DNA of 64,000 bases from Roseateles terrae (GTDB lineage Bacteria > Pseudomonadota > Gammaproteobacteria > Burkholderiales > Burkholderiaceae_C), in assembly GCF_014192155.1 (NCBI RefSeq), contig NZ_JACHXO010000001.1, positions 186,001-250,000 on the forward strand. Direction: 5' to 3'. The translations under genes and the position numbers were made by a program. Each line of letters starts with the position of its first letter. Within the stretch, counting starts at the first letter, position 1. Shown here piece after piece: positions 8,603-20,088 of this stretch. The notes under the pieces were generated by a model that saw only the letters and a list, made by a program, of their open reading frames with translations, was not told the DNA's origin and made no database searches.

Positions 8603-11494
8603 GTGCCTGTGACCCACCCCAGCGATCTTCCTCCGGCTTCACCGCCCGCTTCACCGCGCGATTTGCCGCCTGATTCCGCGTTGTTGCCGCTAGAGGAGGG
8701 CGCAGAGAGTGTTGCGTCCGCGCCTCATGGTTCGGCTCCTGGGTCTGGTCATGGGTCTGGTCATGGTCAGCCCCCATCGCAATCTCAGGCACCGGACCTT
8801 TCGTTCGCGCTGGACAGCGCACACGCCAATGGCGTCTTCTGGGACCGGCTCGCCGAGCAGGCCGCCCGATGGCTGGAATCCCAAGGCCTGCAGGCGCGGG
8901 ATGCCGTGCTGCTGCTGCCCTTCGCCCAGCATCTGCAGCCGGCCCGCCGTGCGTGGATGAAGCTCAGCCGATGGCAGCCCCGCATTGAAACCACCCACAG
9001 CCTGGCTTCCGCGCTGGGACCGAGTTCGCTGCCGCAAGCCCTTCAACTGACCTTTGATGCCGCCATCGACGCCCTGGCGGCGCGGCAGCTGCTGCGCGGG
9101 CAGAGCTGGGCCCAGGCCCTGCGTCAGGAAGATCCCCGCGCTTTTGATGCGGCCGTGCTGCGTTTGGTCGAGGCGGCGCATGCGCTGGCCCGGGCGGCGC
9201 AATTGCGGTCGCCCGACGGGCGATTGGCGTTTTGGTCGCAGGCGCGGGAGGTGCTGGCGGCGCAAAGTGGCGCCGGGCAGCTGGAACGGGCGCTGCTGCT
9301 GGTCGCGCTGGAATGGGCCGCGGCGGACCCTCGGGCGCCGGCCACCGACGCCTTGTTTGACCTTCGCCCCAGTGCCTGGCTGCATCTGCAGGCGGGTGGG
9401 CCGGATCCGCTGGCCGAGGCGCTCCTGAGTGCGGCGCAAGCGGCCGGCGTGCCCTGTCTGCGCCTGAGCGCCGACCTGCCGCTGGAGGACGCCTTCGCCC
9501 GCGGCCTGCCGCCGGCCCAGGTGACACAGGCGCTGTGCGACGACTTCGAAGACCTGGCGCAGTGCAGTGCCGCCTCGGTGCTGGATCACTTGAATGCGGG
9601 CCGGACGCCGGTGGCACTGATCGCGCAGGACCGGGTGCTGCTGCGCCGCGTCCGCGCCCTGCTGGAGCGTCAGGGTGTGGGCATTGCGGACGAGACCGGC
9701 TGGACGCTCGCCACCACCGCACCGGCTGCGCAACTGATGGCGCTGCTGCGAGCCGCCCGCCGCGATTCCACCGTCGATGAATGTCTGGCCTGGCTGAAGA
9801 CACCCCTGGCGACGGGCCTGCGGGAGCGGGCCGGCGCCGGGGCCCTGTCGGCGCTGGAAGCCCGCTGCCGTCAGCGCGGCTGGTCGTCACCGGCCGCCGT
9901 GCGGGAGGACCGGCTGCTGCCGGGGTCGGCCCGACTCTGGAAGCTCTCGCGGGAGGTGCTGGCCACTTTTCAGGGTGGAGGCAGCCGCAGTCTGGAAGAC
10001 TGGCTGGAACTGCTGAAAACCGTGCTCAAACGCCTGGGCGCGGATGAGCAGTTGGCGGCGCAACCCGCCGGCGGGCCTCAGTTGCTGGATGCGCTGTGGC
10101 TCAAGCGCTCGCCCTGGCCGGGGTCCGCGCACGAAGCGGTGGTGAAGGAGACGACGCTCAGCGCGTCCGAATTCACCGCGTGGGTGTCCGCCACGCTGGA
10201 GGCGGCGCAGTACGTGCCCCCGCTGCAGGGGGACCTGCAGGTGATGATCACGCCGCTGGCGCGCGCGATGCTGCGCCCGTTTGGCGCGGTGGTGCTGCCG
10301 GGCGCGGATGCCGCCACGCTGGGGCCTGTCCCGGCGGGGCCGGTGCTGGTCAGCGATACGCTGGCACGGCAGATGGGACTGCCCACGATCGAGGACAAGC
10401 GTGCCGCGCTGGCCAGCCAGTTCACGCAGCTGCTCCGGTCTCCGGCGCTGACCTTGCTGCGCTGCGCCCATCGCGGCAGCGAGCCGCTGGCGGCCAGTCC
10501 CTTGCTGGATCGTCTGGATCTGGCCCGGCAGTCCGCGGGGCTGGGGCCGTTGCCGGGTTGGGTCGATCCGCGCGTGGTCGTGCCGGTGGAGGTGCGCCCG
10601 CAACGCCGCGCCAGCGCGCAGGCGGCCGGCATACTGCCGGCGGCTTTGAGCGCAAGTGCGGTCGAATCCTTGCGGCAGTGCCCTTATCAATTCTTTTCCC
10701 GCGTGCTGCTGGGCCTGCGCGAGGTGCAGGAGCTGGACCAGCAAGCGGACAAGCGCGACTACGGCACCTGGCTGCATGCGGTGCTGCATCAGTTCCACAC
10801 CGAGCGGCGCGACGGTGTCGAGCCTGCGCTGAGCGACGAAGCCCGACTGCAGCGCGCCGCCCAGACGCAGATGCAGGCGCTGGGCTTGTCGGCCGCGGAG
10901 TTCCTGCCGTTTTCGGCGAGCTTTGCGCGCTTTGTGCCGGCGTATCTGGAGTGGCTTGCGGCGCGTGCCATGCAGGGACAGACCTTCGTCGACGGTGAGG
11001 TGGACTGCGAAGTCCAGCCCTGGGGGGCGGGTGACCCGGCCCTGGCGCCGGTGCGGTTACGCGGACGCATCGACCGGATCGATGCCGGGCCGGACGGGCA
11101 CCGCCTGATCGACTACAAGACTGGAGGGCTGAAGGGCCTGAAAGACAAGGTGGCCGATCCGCTGGAAGACACGCAGCTGGCGGTCTATGCGACGCTGGTG
11201 CGGGCGGGGGCTGCGGCTGTGGTGGCGGCGGAAGCGCTGCCTCAGGCCGCGCCGGCGACTCCGTCGGGCCTGTTTGCCGAGTACCTGGCTCTGGATGACG
11301 CCAAGGGCATCGCCGCCGTGGAGCATCCTGAGGTCACCCAGACCGCGGTGCGGCTGGTGGAGGGCCTGGGGCAGGATCTGCTGGCCATCCACCACGGTGC
11401 CGCCTTGCCGGCACTGGGGGAGGGCGTGGCTTGTGAGTATTGCGACATGCGGGGCCTGTGCCGCCGCGACGACTGGGAAGGAGCCGCGCCATGA
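8603..11494 (+). CDS. AddB-like PD-(D/E)XK nuclease, double-strand break repair
   Basis: 963 residues; partner of the AddA-like helicase in processing DNA ends for RecA. It belongs to the family of beta/gammaproteobacterial 'probable DNA repair' AddB-like proteins. The C-terminal RecB-type nuclease domain (about residues 690-963) has the motif GRIDRIDAGPDGHRLIDYKTGG, where Asp and Lys of DYK are catalytic. The four cysteines expected to hold an iron-sulfur cluster are visible: one in SLRQCPYQFFS and three in CEYCDMRGLC. The helicase-like N-terminal part has no Walker A, as in AddB. The first ~60 residues are Pro/Ser/Gly rich and not conserved-looking. The start is uncertain: GTG at 8603 follows directly on a repeat and has no clear ribosome-binding site. 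Confidence 0.85.
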   Translation: MPVTHPSDLPPASPPASPRDLPPDSALLPLEEGAESVASAPHGSAPGSGHGSGHGQPPSQSQAPDLSFALDSAHANGVFWDRLAEQAARWLESQGLQARDAVLLLPFAQHLQPARRAWMKLSRWQPRIETTHSLASALGPSSLPQALQLTFDAAIDALAARQLLRGQSWAQALRQEDPRAFDAAVLRLVEAAHALARAAQLRSPDGRLAFWSQAREVLAAQSGAGQLERALLLVALEWAAADPRAPATDALFDLRPSAWLHLQAGGPDPLAEALLSAAQAAGVPCLRLSADLPLEDAFARGLPPAQVTQALCDDFEDLAQCSAASVLDHLNAGRTPVALIAQDRVLLRRVRALLERQGVGIADETGWTLATTAPAAQLMALLRAARRDSTVDECLAWLKTPLATGLRERAGAGALSALEARCRQRGWSSPAAVREDRLLPGSARLWKLSREVLATFQGGGSRSLEDWLELLKTVLKRLGADEQLAAQPAGGPQLLDALWLKRSPWPGSAHEAVVKETTLSASEFTAWVSATLEAAQYVPPLQGDLQVMITPLARAMLRPFGAVVLPGADAATLGPVPAGPVLVSDTLARQMGLPTIEDKRAALASQFTQLLRSPALTLLRCAHRGSEPLAASPLLDRLDLARQSAGLGPLPGWVDPRVVVPVEVRPQRRASAQAAGILPAALSASAVESLRQCPYQFFSRVLLGLREVQELDQQADKRDYGTWLHAVLHQFHTERRDGVEPALSDEARLQRAAQTQMQALGLSAAEFLPFSASFARFVPAYLEWLAARAMQGQTFVDGEVDCEVQPWGAGDPALAPVRLRGRIDRIDAGPDGHRLIDYKTGGLKGLKDKVADPLEDTQLAVYATLVRAGAAAVVAAEALPQAAPATPSGLFAEYLALDDAKGIAAVEHPEVTQTAVRLVEGLGQDLLAIHHGAALPALGEGVACEYCDMRGLCRRDDWEGAAP

Positions 11495-14400
11495 CGGCGG
11501 CTGAAGCACGCGGTGACGAGCGCATGGATGCGGTCGCCGCCTACACCCTCAACGGGGCTCCCGTCGCCCGCGAGCGCTTTTATGCGCTGGCCTGTGACCC
11601 GGCGCGCAGCGTTGTCGTCGAGGCATGTGCCGGTGCCGGCAAGACCTGGATGCTGGTGTCGCGCATCCTGCGCGCGCTGCTGGACGGCACCCAGCCCCAG
11701 GACATCGTGGCCATCACCTTCACCCGCAAGGCAGCGGGAGAGATGCGGGAGCGGCTGAACGAATGGCTGCATGAATTCGCGCATTGCGACGACGCAGGCC
11801 GTGTCACCGCACTGCGTCAGCGCGGGCTGTCGGAGGCGGAGGCGCATGCCTTGGCGCCGGCACTGGCGGGTCTTCAGCAGCGATTGCTGCAGGGGGCGCG
11901 CGCCGTGGAAATCCGCACCTTCCATGCGTGGTTCTCGCAGCTGCTGCGAGCCGCGCCCCTGGAGCTGCTGCAGGCGCAGGGCCTGTCGCCCGAGCTGCAG
12001 CTGCTGGAGGACGAAAGCGACCTGATGCCGGAGCTGTGGCATCGCTTCCACACCGCTGTGCTGGCCGATGCCGCCTTGCTGGCGGACTATGAATCGCTGT
12101 GCCTCACGCAAGGGCGCAACCGCCTGACGGGCTGGCTGCTGTCGGCCTTTGCCAAGCGGGTGGAGATCCGCCTGGCGCATCAATCAGGCCGGCTGCTGGA
12201 GAGCATGCCGGACGCTGAGGATGTGGCGCCCGAATTCGCGGCCTATGAGCATCCGATGCAGGCGTTTGCGGTGCTGCGACGGGAGCTTCAGGCGCAGGCG
12301 GTGGTGCTGGGGGGCATGAAGGCCGCAGGAGCGAAGAAGGCCGCCACTGGGGTCGAACAAGCTTTGCTGCTGGAGGACGACGCCGCCTTGCCCGCCATTC
12401 GGGCTGCGCTGTTCACCGCCGACGGCAATCCGCGCAAGGCGCTGGGCGATGCACCGGAATTGATGCAGGTGCTCGATCAGCTGTCCCGGCTGCAACTGGC
12501 GCTCGATCAGCGTCAGGCGCGCGTGTGGCACCGGCAGATGTGCGGCCTGGCTTTGGTGCTGCTCGATCAGTTTGAGCGGCTCAAGCGCGAGCGGGGTCTG
12601 GTCGACATGAACGACCTGGAGCGTGGCGCCCTGGCCCTGCTGGGGGATGCCGGACTGGCCGGCTGGGTGCAGGAACGGCTGGATGCGCAGGTGCGGCATC
12701 TGCTGATCGACGAATTCCAGGATACGAGCCCGCTGCAATGGCATGCGCTGTATGCGTGGCTTTCCGGCTATGTGGGGGCGGGCGGCGGCGCGAGTGGGCA
12801 GCGGCCACCGTCGGTCTTCATCGTGGGAGACCCGAAACAGAGCATTTACCGGTTCCGCCGGGCCGAGCCTCGGGTGTTCGCGGCCGCGAGGGACTTTGTG
12901 CGGGAAGGCTTGAACGGCGTGCTGCTGGCCTGTGATCACACCCGGCGCAATTCGCCGCAGGTGCTGGCGGCGGTGAATGCAGTGTTTGACGCTGCCACGC
13001 GTGCTCAGCAATACAGCGGCTTCCGCGCGCACACCACCGAGTCTGGCGACGGACATCCGCTGGATGGGGTGTTCCATCTGGTCGACGATGGGGCGGACGA
13101 GCCGGAGGACGACGTTGTCGCGACGGACTCCGGGGAGGTGGCCCCTGTGCCGTATGACGTTGTGGCGGGGCGTGCGCCAGGTGCGGCCGGCAACGCGCTC
13201 ACGATGGACGGTATGGCAGGAGCGAGACAGGTCTCGCGTCATCCACCGCGCGACCCGGAGACCTGGCGGCCCAGCCTGATCGAGCCGCGTCGGGAGGCGG
13301 AGCTGCATCGGCGGGAGGCCGAGGCGGCGAGGATTGCCGATGCCATCGAGGATCTGCTGCAGGGCGGAGAGGCCGAGCCCGGTGACATTTTTGTGCTGGC
13401 GCGCAAGCGTGATGGCTTGCGGGTGTTGGCCCAGGTGCTGAAGTCTCGCGGTATTGCGCACGCAGCACCGGAGGACATGGCTCTGCTTGACGCGCCCGAT
13501 GTGCGAGACCTGCTGGCCTTGCTCGACCTGCTCGCGTCGCCTGGGCATCACCTGTCGATGGCGCATGCACTGCGCAGCCCGCTTTTCGGGGCGACGGAAG
13601 CGGATCTGCTGGATCTGGCGGCGCGCGCGAGGGAGATGGCGAAGGCGACTGCGATGCCGGCAGAGGCATCGGCAACGCCCAGCGCCGCAACCGAGGTGGG
13701 TGATCTCCCGCCGGACTGGCATGACGCCATGCCGATGGCGGACGAGGAGAGTGCGCCGTCGGAGGCCGCTGGAGAGTGGGGCGGCCGTGATGAGCCTGAT
13801 CCCCAGTCCGATCCTCAGTCTGATGCCTTCGGAAACGAGGCGGCTGTGACGGCCACCCCGACAATTGCCAGCGACGCGCCGCAGGAGCTCGCCGGATGGT
13901 GGGCCGCGCTGATGGCGGCCCGTCCGGAGACACTCAGTCCGGCTCTGTCGCGGGCGCGGGATCTCCTGCCCCGGTGGGCGCAATACGCTATTGAACGCAG
14001 TCCGCATGATCTGCTGGATGCGATCGTTCACGAAGGCGACCTCATGGCGCGGATCGCCGCCGTGGTGCCGCCCAGCGAGCGCCGGGCGCGTCTGCATGCA
14101 GTCGAAGCGATGCTGGCGCTGGCGCTTGATCTGGACGGTGGGCGCTATGCGGGCCTCTATGGATTTGTCCGATCCCTCAAACAGCGAGCGCTGAAGCTGG
14201 CGGCGCCGGCGGAGCCCGAGGCGGTGCAACTGCTGACCGTCCACGGCGCCAAGGGGCTGGAGGCGAAGGTGGTGATCCTGATGGACACTGAAGCCGGACC
14301 CGCCCGCGCGGAGTCGATGGCGCTGGCGGTCTCTTGGCCGGTGCAGGAAGAGTCGCCGCAGACGGTCGCGTTTCTCGTGTCGGAGAGCCGCCCACCGGCA

Positions 14401-15417
14401 TCCTTGCAGCCCTTGCTGGACGATGAGAAGGACCAGCGGCAGCGGGAGGAACTCAATGCGCTGTATGTGGCGATGACCCGGGCGCGTCACCGCTTGCTGA
14501 TCAGCCGCACCCCCGCCAAACGGGCCAGCAGCACGGCGACCTGGTGGGCGCGGTTGATGCCGTTGTCGGCGCCATTGGCGTTGGGTGGGCGTGCCGCTGG
14601 CGGGCATCGGGCGCTGGGGCCTGCAGTGAAGATGGGGGCGAGCCGTGCAGCAGCGGCCCACGCTGCAGACGCTGCAAACGCTCAGGGGGCTGAAGTGGGA
14701 GGCGCACATCTGTCCTCGCCGGGCGGTGTTGCATGGCTCAAGCGATTGCCGAGCGCTCCGCCAAAGGCGCCGGGGACGTCGATGGCGGCCTCTCCGGCCG
14801 CCCATGCAGCATCGACAGCCGGCCGCGACAGGGTCGGCAGGTCGGGCGCATCAGGAGCAGCGGGCGAATCCATCACCAGCGGCGGTGCCCTCGGCCAAGG
14901 CCCTGAGGTGGTGGACGACAGCGCCGCGCTGGGCGAAGCGCTGCATCGCGTGCTGGAATGGCACAGCGGGCCACAAGGTCGCCAGCACACGCTGGAGCGA
15001 TTGATGGCTGCCGCCGCGCAGATGTACGGCCTGGATGCCCGCCGCGACGAGCGCCTGCAGCGAAGCGTCAAGGCGATTCTGGGCAGCAGTGCCTGCGCGC
15101 CGTTCTTCGACCCGGCGCAACTGCGCTGGCAGGGCAACGAAGTACCGCTCAGTTGGCACGACCTGGATATGCGTCTGGACCGGCTGGTCTGCCTGCGCGG
15201 GGAGGGCGCCCAGCCGGACACCTGGTGGGTGCTGGACTACAAGTTGCATCCGGCGCCGCAGAACAATCCGGAGTATGTGGACCAGCTCTGGCGCTACCGG
15301 GAGGCGGTGCGCGCGCTGCAGCCTGGGGAGCCGGTGCGCTGTGCTTTCATCACCGGCCAGGGACGGCTGATCGACTGCACAGAACAAGTTGCTGACAGAA
15401 TCGATTTTGGGAGCTGA
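11491..15417 (+). CDS. AddA-like UvrD-family helicase/exonuclease
   Basis: 1308-residue SF1A helicase with a C-terminal nuclease domain. Walker A is VEACAGAGKTWML (about residues 43-55), motif Ia AITFTRKAAGEM, Walker B LIDEFQDTSP, motif III VGDPKQSIYRFRRAEP, motif V LLTVHGAKGLEAKVVIL and motif VI LNALYVAMTRARHRLLI. The end carries a PD-(D/E)XK motif, WVLDYKLHP, followed by YVDQLWRYREAV. The ATG overlaps the addB stop (ATGA) and has AAGGAG eight bases upstream, so the two are translationally coupled and act as one complex. Two poorly conserved, Ala/Ser/Pro-rich insertions are seen at about residues 725-800 and 1025-1145, which explains the length above the family norm. Confidence 0.88.
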   Translation: MTAAEARGDERMDAVAAYTLNGAPVARERFYALACDPARSVVVEACAGAGKTWMLVSRILRALLDGTQPQDIVAITFTRKAAGEMRERLNEWLHEFAHCDDAGRVTALRQRGLSEAEAHALAPALAGLQQRLLQGARAVEIRTFHAWFSQLLRAAPLELLQAQGLSPELQLLEDESDLMPELWHRFHTAVLADAALLADYESLCLTQGRNRLTGWLLSAFAKRVEIRLAHQSGRLLESMPDAEDVAPEFAAYEHPMQAFAVLRRELQAQAVVLGGMKAAGAKKAATGVEQALLLEDDAALPAIRAALFTADGNPRKALGDAPELMQVLDQLSRLQLALDQRQARVWHRQMCGLALVLLDQFERLKRERGLVDMNDLERGALALLGDAGLAGWVQERLDAQVRHLLIDEFQDTSPLQWHALYAWLSGYVGAGGGASGQRPPSVFIVGDPKQSIYRFRRAEPRVFAAARDFVREGLNGVLLACDHTRRNSPQVLAAVNAVFDAATRAQQYSGFRAHTTESGDGHPLDGVFHLVDDGADEPEDDVVATDSGEVAPVPYDVVAGRAPGAAGNALTMDGMAGARQVSRHPPRDPETWRPSLIEPRREAELHRREAEAARIADAIEDLLQGGEAEPGDIFVLARKRDGLRVLAQVLKSRGIAHAAPEDMALLDAPDVRDLLALLDLLASPGHHLSMAHALRSPLFGATEADLLDLAARAREMAKATAMPAEASATPSAATEVGDLPPDWHDAMPMADEESAPSEAAGEWGGRDEPDPQSDPQSDAFGNEAAVTATPTIASDAPQELAGWWAALMAARPETLSPALSRARDLLPRWAQYAIERSPHDLLDAIVHEGDLMARIAAVVPPSERRARLHAVEAMLALALDLDGGRYAGLYGFVRSLKQRALKLAAPAEPEAVQLLTVHGAKGLEAKVVILMDTEAGPARAESMALAVSWPVQEESPQTVAFLVSESRPPASLQPLLDDEKDQRQREELNALYVAMTRARHRLLISRTPAKRASSTATWWARLMPLSAPLALGGRAAGGHRALGPAVKMGASRAAAAHAADAANAQGAEVGGAHLSSPGGVAWLKRLPSAPPKAPGTSMAASPAAHAASTAGRDRVGRSGASGAAGESITSGGALGQGPEVVDDSAALGEALHRVLEWHSGPQGRQHTLERLMAAAAQMYGLDARRDERLQRSVKAILGSSACAPFFDPAQLRWQGNEVPLSWHDLDMRLDRLVCLRGEGAQPDTWWVLDYKLHPAPQNNPEYVDQLWRYREAVRALQPGEPVRCAFITGQGRLIDCTEQVADRIDFGS

Positions 15418-15426
15418 ATTTCCGGC

Positions 15427-15432
15427 TACAAT
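15427..15432 (+). promoter_or_regulatory. Possible -10 box of tRNA-Pro
   Basis: TACAAT lies 12 bases before the mature tRNA 5' end. The -35 region is poor (TTTTGG about 16 bases upstream), so this is a candidate only. Confidence 0.35.
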
Positions 15433-15444
15433 CGAATTCTTCGT

Positions 15445-15521
15445 CGGGGCGTAGCGCAGTCTGGTAGCGCATCTGCTTTGGGAGCAGAGGGTCGCGAGTT
15501 CGAATCCCGCCGCCCCGACCA
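15445..15521 (+). tRNA. tRNA-Pro (anticodon TGG)
   Basis: 77-nt cloverleaf with encoded CCA. The acceptor stem pairs CGGGGCG with CGCCCCG, the anticodon stem TCTGC/GCAGA encloses TTTGGGA (anticodon TGG at 15479-15481), and the T-arm has the usual GTTCGAATC. It starts 27 bp past the addA-like stop codon and is followed by a strong terminator hairpin. Confidence 0.97.
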
Positions 15522-15541
15522 TCTTATTCTTGTCAAGTCAT

Positions 15542-15581
15542 TGAGCCGAAAGGGATCTTTCCCTCTCGGCTCACTGCTTTT
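15542..15581 (+). terminator. Terminator after tRNA-Pro
   Basis: Long hairpin: outer arms TGAGCCGA / TCGGCTCA, inner arms AGGGA / TCCCT, followed four bases later by TTTT. It lies 20 bp past the tRNA and would end its transcript. Confidence 0.75.
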
Positions 15582-15654
15582 GTGGCGTCCGCTATCGATC
15601 GTGGTGCCACGGGGCACGCCAGCAGCGTCAGCGCAACGGTGTCGCGCCCCAGGC

Positions 15655-15840
15655 TTACTTCTTGAAGATCTTGCGCAAGACGGAGATCACAACGACGCCG
15701 ATCAGGATGTAGACGAACACCCTGCCAGTGGAGCGGCCCTTGGCATAGCCGTCGCTGGTGGTGTCCACCGCGAAGGCGAAGGCGGGCATCAGGGCGGAGA
15801 TTGCGGCGGCGAGGGTCCGGGTGGACGAGCGTTGCTTCAT
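15655..15840 (-). CDS. Small secreted or membrane protein (61 aa)
   Basis: Function not recognised. The product starts MKQRSSTRTLAAAISALMP, has a signal-peptide-like segment ending in AFAFAVD, a short polar stretch (DTTSDGYAKGRSTGR), and one C-terminal transmembrane helix (VFVYILIGVVVISVL) followed by RKIFKK. If the signal is cleaved, the mature chain would be a ~40-residue single-pass protein. The start has AGGA eight bases upstream; longer in-frame starts exist but lack this. Stands alone between tRNA-Pro and the chemoreceptor gene. Too short for function to be guessed. Confidence 0.6.
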   Translation of the reverse strand: MKQRSSTRTLAAAISALMPAFAFAVDTTSDGYAKGRSTGRVFVYILIGVVVISVLRKIFKK

Positions 15841-15959
15841 TGAGCGGTCCTGCGACGAGGTTGAGTGCATTGAGCGGCCCTTTGCTTGCGGTGCAGAGCG
15901 GGGCGATCGAATGTTAAGCGCTCGCGGCAGTGGCGCCTCCGGGGCCATCAGGAGTGGTC

Positions 15960-17525
<1,566 letters not shown>

Positions 17526-17841
17526 GTTGAACTCCGCCGCAACAGGCTTTAGTAAAAAAAATGATAGAACATTACTGATCAATTCGATGAAATCGGATCA
17601 ATGGGAGTCAACTGACAACGTGAATTTCGGCACGGGGCCAAGCGTGCCGTTGGCATGGCGAAGAGCGCCGCATAGGGCAGGGCAGGGCAAAGCCGCGCAC
17701 CGTGGAAGGCGGTCCGACGCGCGACGATGCAGAGCATTCGCGTGTACTCCGCGTGCGTAGGAACAGGACCGGGTTCGACATTGGTGGGAGTCCGGCTTGC
17801 CGCGTATCAAAGCCAAGCCAACCCACATCCAGGAGTTCTCG

Positions 17842-18459
17842 ATGGAAGCCACCGCCACCCTCGGAAAAGTCTCGCCCAGCATCACCAAGATGATCCGCAT
17901 GGACCATTCACACGTGATGGTCACCTTCCACAAGTTCCAGCCGGACGCCTCACCGTCGAAGAAGCAGGCCATCGTGAACACGGTGATGCTGGCGCTGGAA
18001 ATCCACGCGCAGCTGGAAGAAGAAATCTTCTATCCCGCCCTGGAGCAGGTGGCGGTCAACAATCCGGCATTGAAGAAGGCCAAGCCGGAGCACGATGAGA
18101 TGAAGCGTCTCATTGCAAAACTGCGCGGCATGGCGCCGACCGATGCCGGCTATGACGACACGTTCATGGAGTTGATGCGGGACGTTGTGCACCATGTGGC
18201 CGACGAAGAAACGATCATGCTGCCCGCCGCTGAAAAGCTTCTGAAGGACCGCCTGGGCGAGCTCGGCGCGCAGATGACGGCCCGGCGATTGCAGCTGGCT
18301 GCACCGCATGCGGGTGAAATGATCGTCAATGGCGCCCGGGCCATGCCGGTGGCCACCATGGGCATGGCAGCCGCCCTGCTGGCAGGGGGCTGGTTGGTCG
18401 CGCGGGCGTTGCGGCCCTCGTCGCCAGCCTCTGCACTGAGAACCCGCTTCCACCTCTGA
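17842..18459 (+). CDS. Hemerythrin HHE-domain protein
   Basis: 205-residue protein with an N-terminal hemerythrin-like four-helix bundle (about residues 15-145) that binds a di-iron centre. Ligand-type motifs are seen in order: MDHSHVMVTFHKF, EIHAQLEEEIFYP, EHDEMKRLIAKL and VVHHVADEETIMLP. The C-terminus has a hydrophobic segment (TMGMAAALLAGGWLVARAL), perhaps a membrane anchor. Such proteins act in oxygen, NO or iron sensing or storage; the lack of a fused regulatory domain leaves the role open. Start ATG has AGGAG seven bases upstream. Placed between two chemoreceptor genes, so a link to oxygen-guided movement is possible but unproven. Confidence 0.88.
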   Translation: MEATATLGKVSPSITKMIRMDHSHVMVTFHKFQPDASPSKKQAIVNTVMLALEIHAQLEEEIFYPALEQVAVNNPALKKAKPEHDEMKRLIAKLRGMAPTDAGYDDTFMELMRDVVHHVADEETIMLPAAEKLLKDRLGELGAQMTARRLQLAAPHAGEMIVNGARAMPVATMGMAAALLAGGWLVARALRPSSPASALRTRFHL

Positions 18460-18478
18460 AGAGAGGCGGACAGCACAA

Positions 18479-18497
18479 GGGCCGCCATTGGCGGCCC
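18479..18497. terminator. Hairpin between convergent genes
   Basis: Perfect GGGCCGCC / GGCGGCCC stem with a 3-base loop, midway in the 66-bp gap between the hemerythrin and chemoreceptor stop codons. No T tract follows on either strand, so terminator function is likely but not certain. Confidence 0.45.
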
Positions 18498-18525
18498 AAG
18501 TCGCAACGAGCGGTGAATCGTTACC

Positions 18526-20088
18526 TCAGGCCATGGCGGCCGACGGCAACTTGAACACGGCCACATTGCCAACCAATTGCTCTGCCTGAACTTTCAGGCT
18601 TTCGGCAGCGGCTGCGCTTTCTTCCACCAGCGCGGCGTTCTGCTGAGTGACCTTGTCCATCTGGCTCACGGCTTCACCCACTTGGGAGATGCCCGAGCTC
18701 TGTTCCTGACTGGCCGAACTGATCTCGGCGACGATGTCATTCACCCGGCGGATGGATTCCACGATCTGTCCCATGGTGGCGCCGGCATGATCGACCAGCG
18801 TCGTGCCTTGCTCGACTTGCGACACGCTGTGGTGGATGAGCGTCTTGATCTCCTTGGCCGCATCGGCACTGCGCCGCGCCAGCGTGCGCACTTCGCTGGC
18901 TACCACGGCGAAACCGCGGCCTTGTTCACCAGCCCGTGCGGCCTCGACGGCTGCGTTCAGCGCCAGAATGTTGGTCTGGAAAGCAATGCCGTCGATGACA
19001 CCAATGATGTCGCCAATCTTGCGGCTGCTTTCACTGATGCCTTGCATCGTTGCAACCACCTTGCCCACCACTTCACCGCCGGAGGTGGCAATGGTCGTGG
19101 CCGCCTGCGCCAGCTGATTCGCCTGTTGCGCATTGTCAGCGTTGTTGCGCACGGTGGTGTTGAGCTGTTCCATCGTGGCCGCGGTCTGCTGCAGGGCGCT
19201 CGCCTGCTCTTCGGTCCGCTGGCTCAGGTCCTGATTGCCCTGTGCAATCTGCGCACTGGCCGTGGCCACACTCTCGGAATTGGCGCGTACGCCGGCGACT
19301 ACGTCGGACAGGTTGGATTGCATGCGCGCCACATTGGCCAGCACACTGGTGGAATCCGATGCGGCGGGGCACAAGGGCAGAGTGAGGTCGCCGCCAGCGA
19401 CGCGGGCCACTGCGTGGCTGAGCGCTTCGGGTTCCGCACCGAGTGCCCGACGGAGGTTGCGAGACAAGGACAAGCCCACCGCGCCGCCGAAGACCGTCAT
19501 CACCAGAGCCAGTGCGAACATGATCATGGCGCTGGATCGGGCGGTCTCATTGGCATTCCTCGCGAGCCCGTCGGCGATCTCCTGCTGGAGTGCTTTGGAC
19601 TGGTCGACCGCGACGAACAGCGGCGTTTGTAGTGAGCGAACCTGGCCCACCAGGAAGGCGCCGGCCGCCGCTTTGTCGCCATTGATGGCAAGGGCCATCG
19701 TGTCATCCAGGGCCTTGTTGTACGCGGGTCGCTGCTCCACGATGCTCTTGAGAAGCTCCTTGCCGCGCGGCAGGGTGATGGTCTTCTCCAGCTTTTCAAG
19801 AAGTTCCTGATTCTTGAGTCGCAAGTCGCCGATCTTCTTCTTCTCGCCCTCGACAAAAGTCGGATCCGTGTTGATGACGCAATTTCGGACGAACCGGCCA
19901 ATCGACTGAAGGTTGTCCTTGAGCTCACTGAACTGAGCCACCTTCACCATCCGGTTGGAAGCGAGCTGGTCAATGTCTGCGCTCAGGGCGTTCAGCTTCA
20001 CCACGGCGAAGCTCACGCTCGCGATGCCCACGGCAATGGTCAGGCCGAAGCCCATGGCAAGGCGTTGTCCAACGGTCAATGTTTTCAT
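18526..20088 (-). CDS. Methyl-accepting chemotaxis protein (second of three)
   Basis: 520-residue chemoreceptor: TM1 ([20 protein letters not shown]), a four-helix-bundle sensor (about 35-190), TM2 ([20 protein letters not shown]), a HAMP-like linker with the [20 protein letters not shown] pattern shared with the first receptor, and a signalling domain with tip [21 protein letters not shown]. It contains two cysteines of note, one in the sensor ([12 protein letters not shown]) and one just after the HAMP-like linker (LPLCPAAS). It lacks a tethering pentapeptide. It is divergent from the third receptor, sharing a 362-bp upstream region. Strong similarity to the neighbours in the signalling half suggests duplication. 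Confidence 0.92.
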   Translation of the reverse strand: MKTLTVGQRLAMGFGLTIAVGIASVSFAVVKLNALSADIDQLASNRMVKVAQFSELKDNLQSIGRFVRNCVINTDPTFVEGEKKKIGDLRLKNQELLEKLEKTITLPRGKELLKSIVEQRPAYNKALDDTMALAINGDKAAAGAFLVGQVRSLQTPLFVAVDQSKALQQEIADGLARNANETARSSAMIMFALALVMTVFGGAVGLSLSRNLRRALGAEPEALSHAVARVAGGDLTLPLCPAASDSTSVLANVARMQSNLSDVVAGVRANSESVATASAQIAQGNQDLSQRTEEQASALQQTAATMEQLNTTVRNNADNAQQANQLAQAATTIATSGGEVVGKVVATMQGISESSRKIGDIIGVIDGIAFQTNILALNAAVEAARAGEQGRGFAVVASEVRTLARRSADAAKEIKTLIHHSVSQVEQGTTLVDHAGATMGQIVESIRRVNDIVAEISSASQEQSSGISQVGEAVSQMDKVTQQNAALVEESAAAAESLKVQAEQLVGNVAVFKLPSAAMA

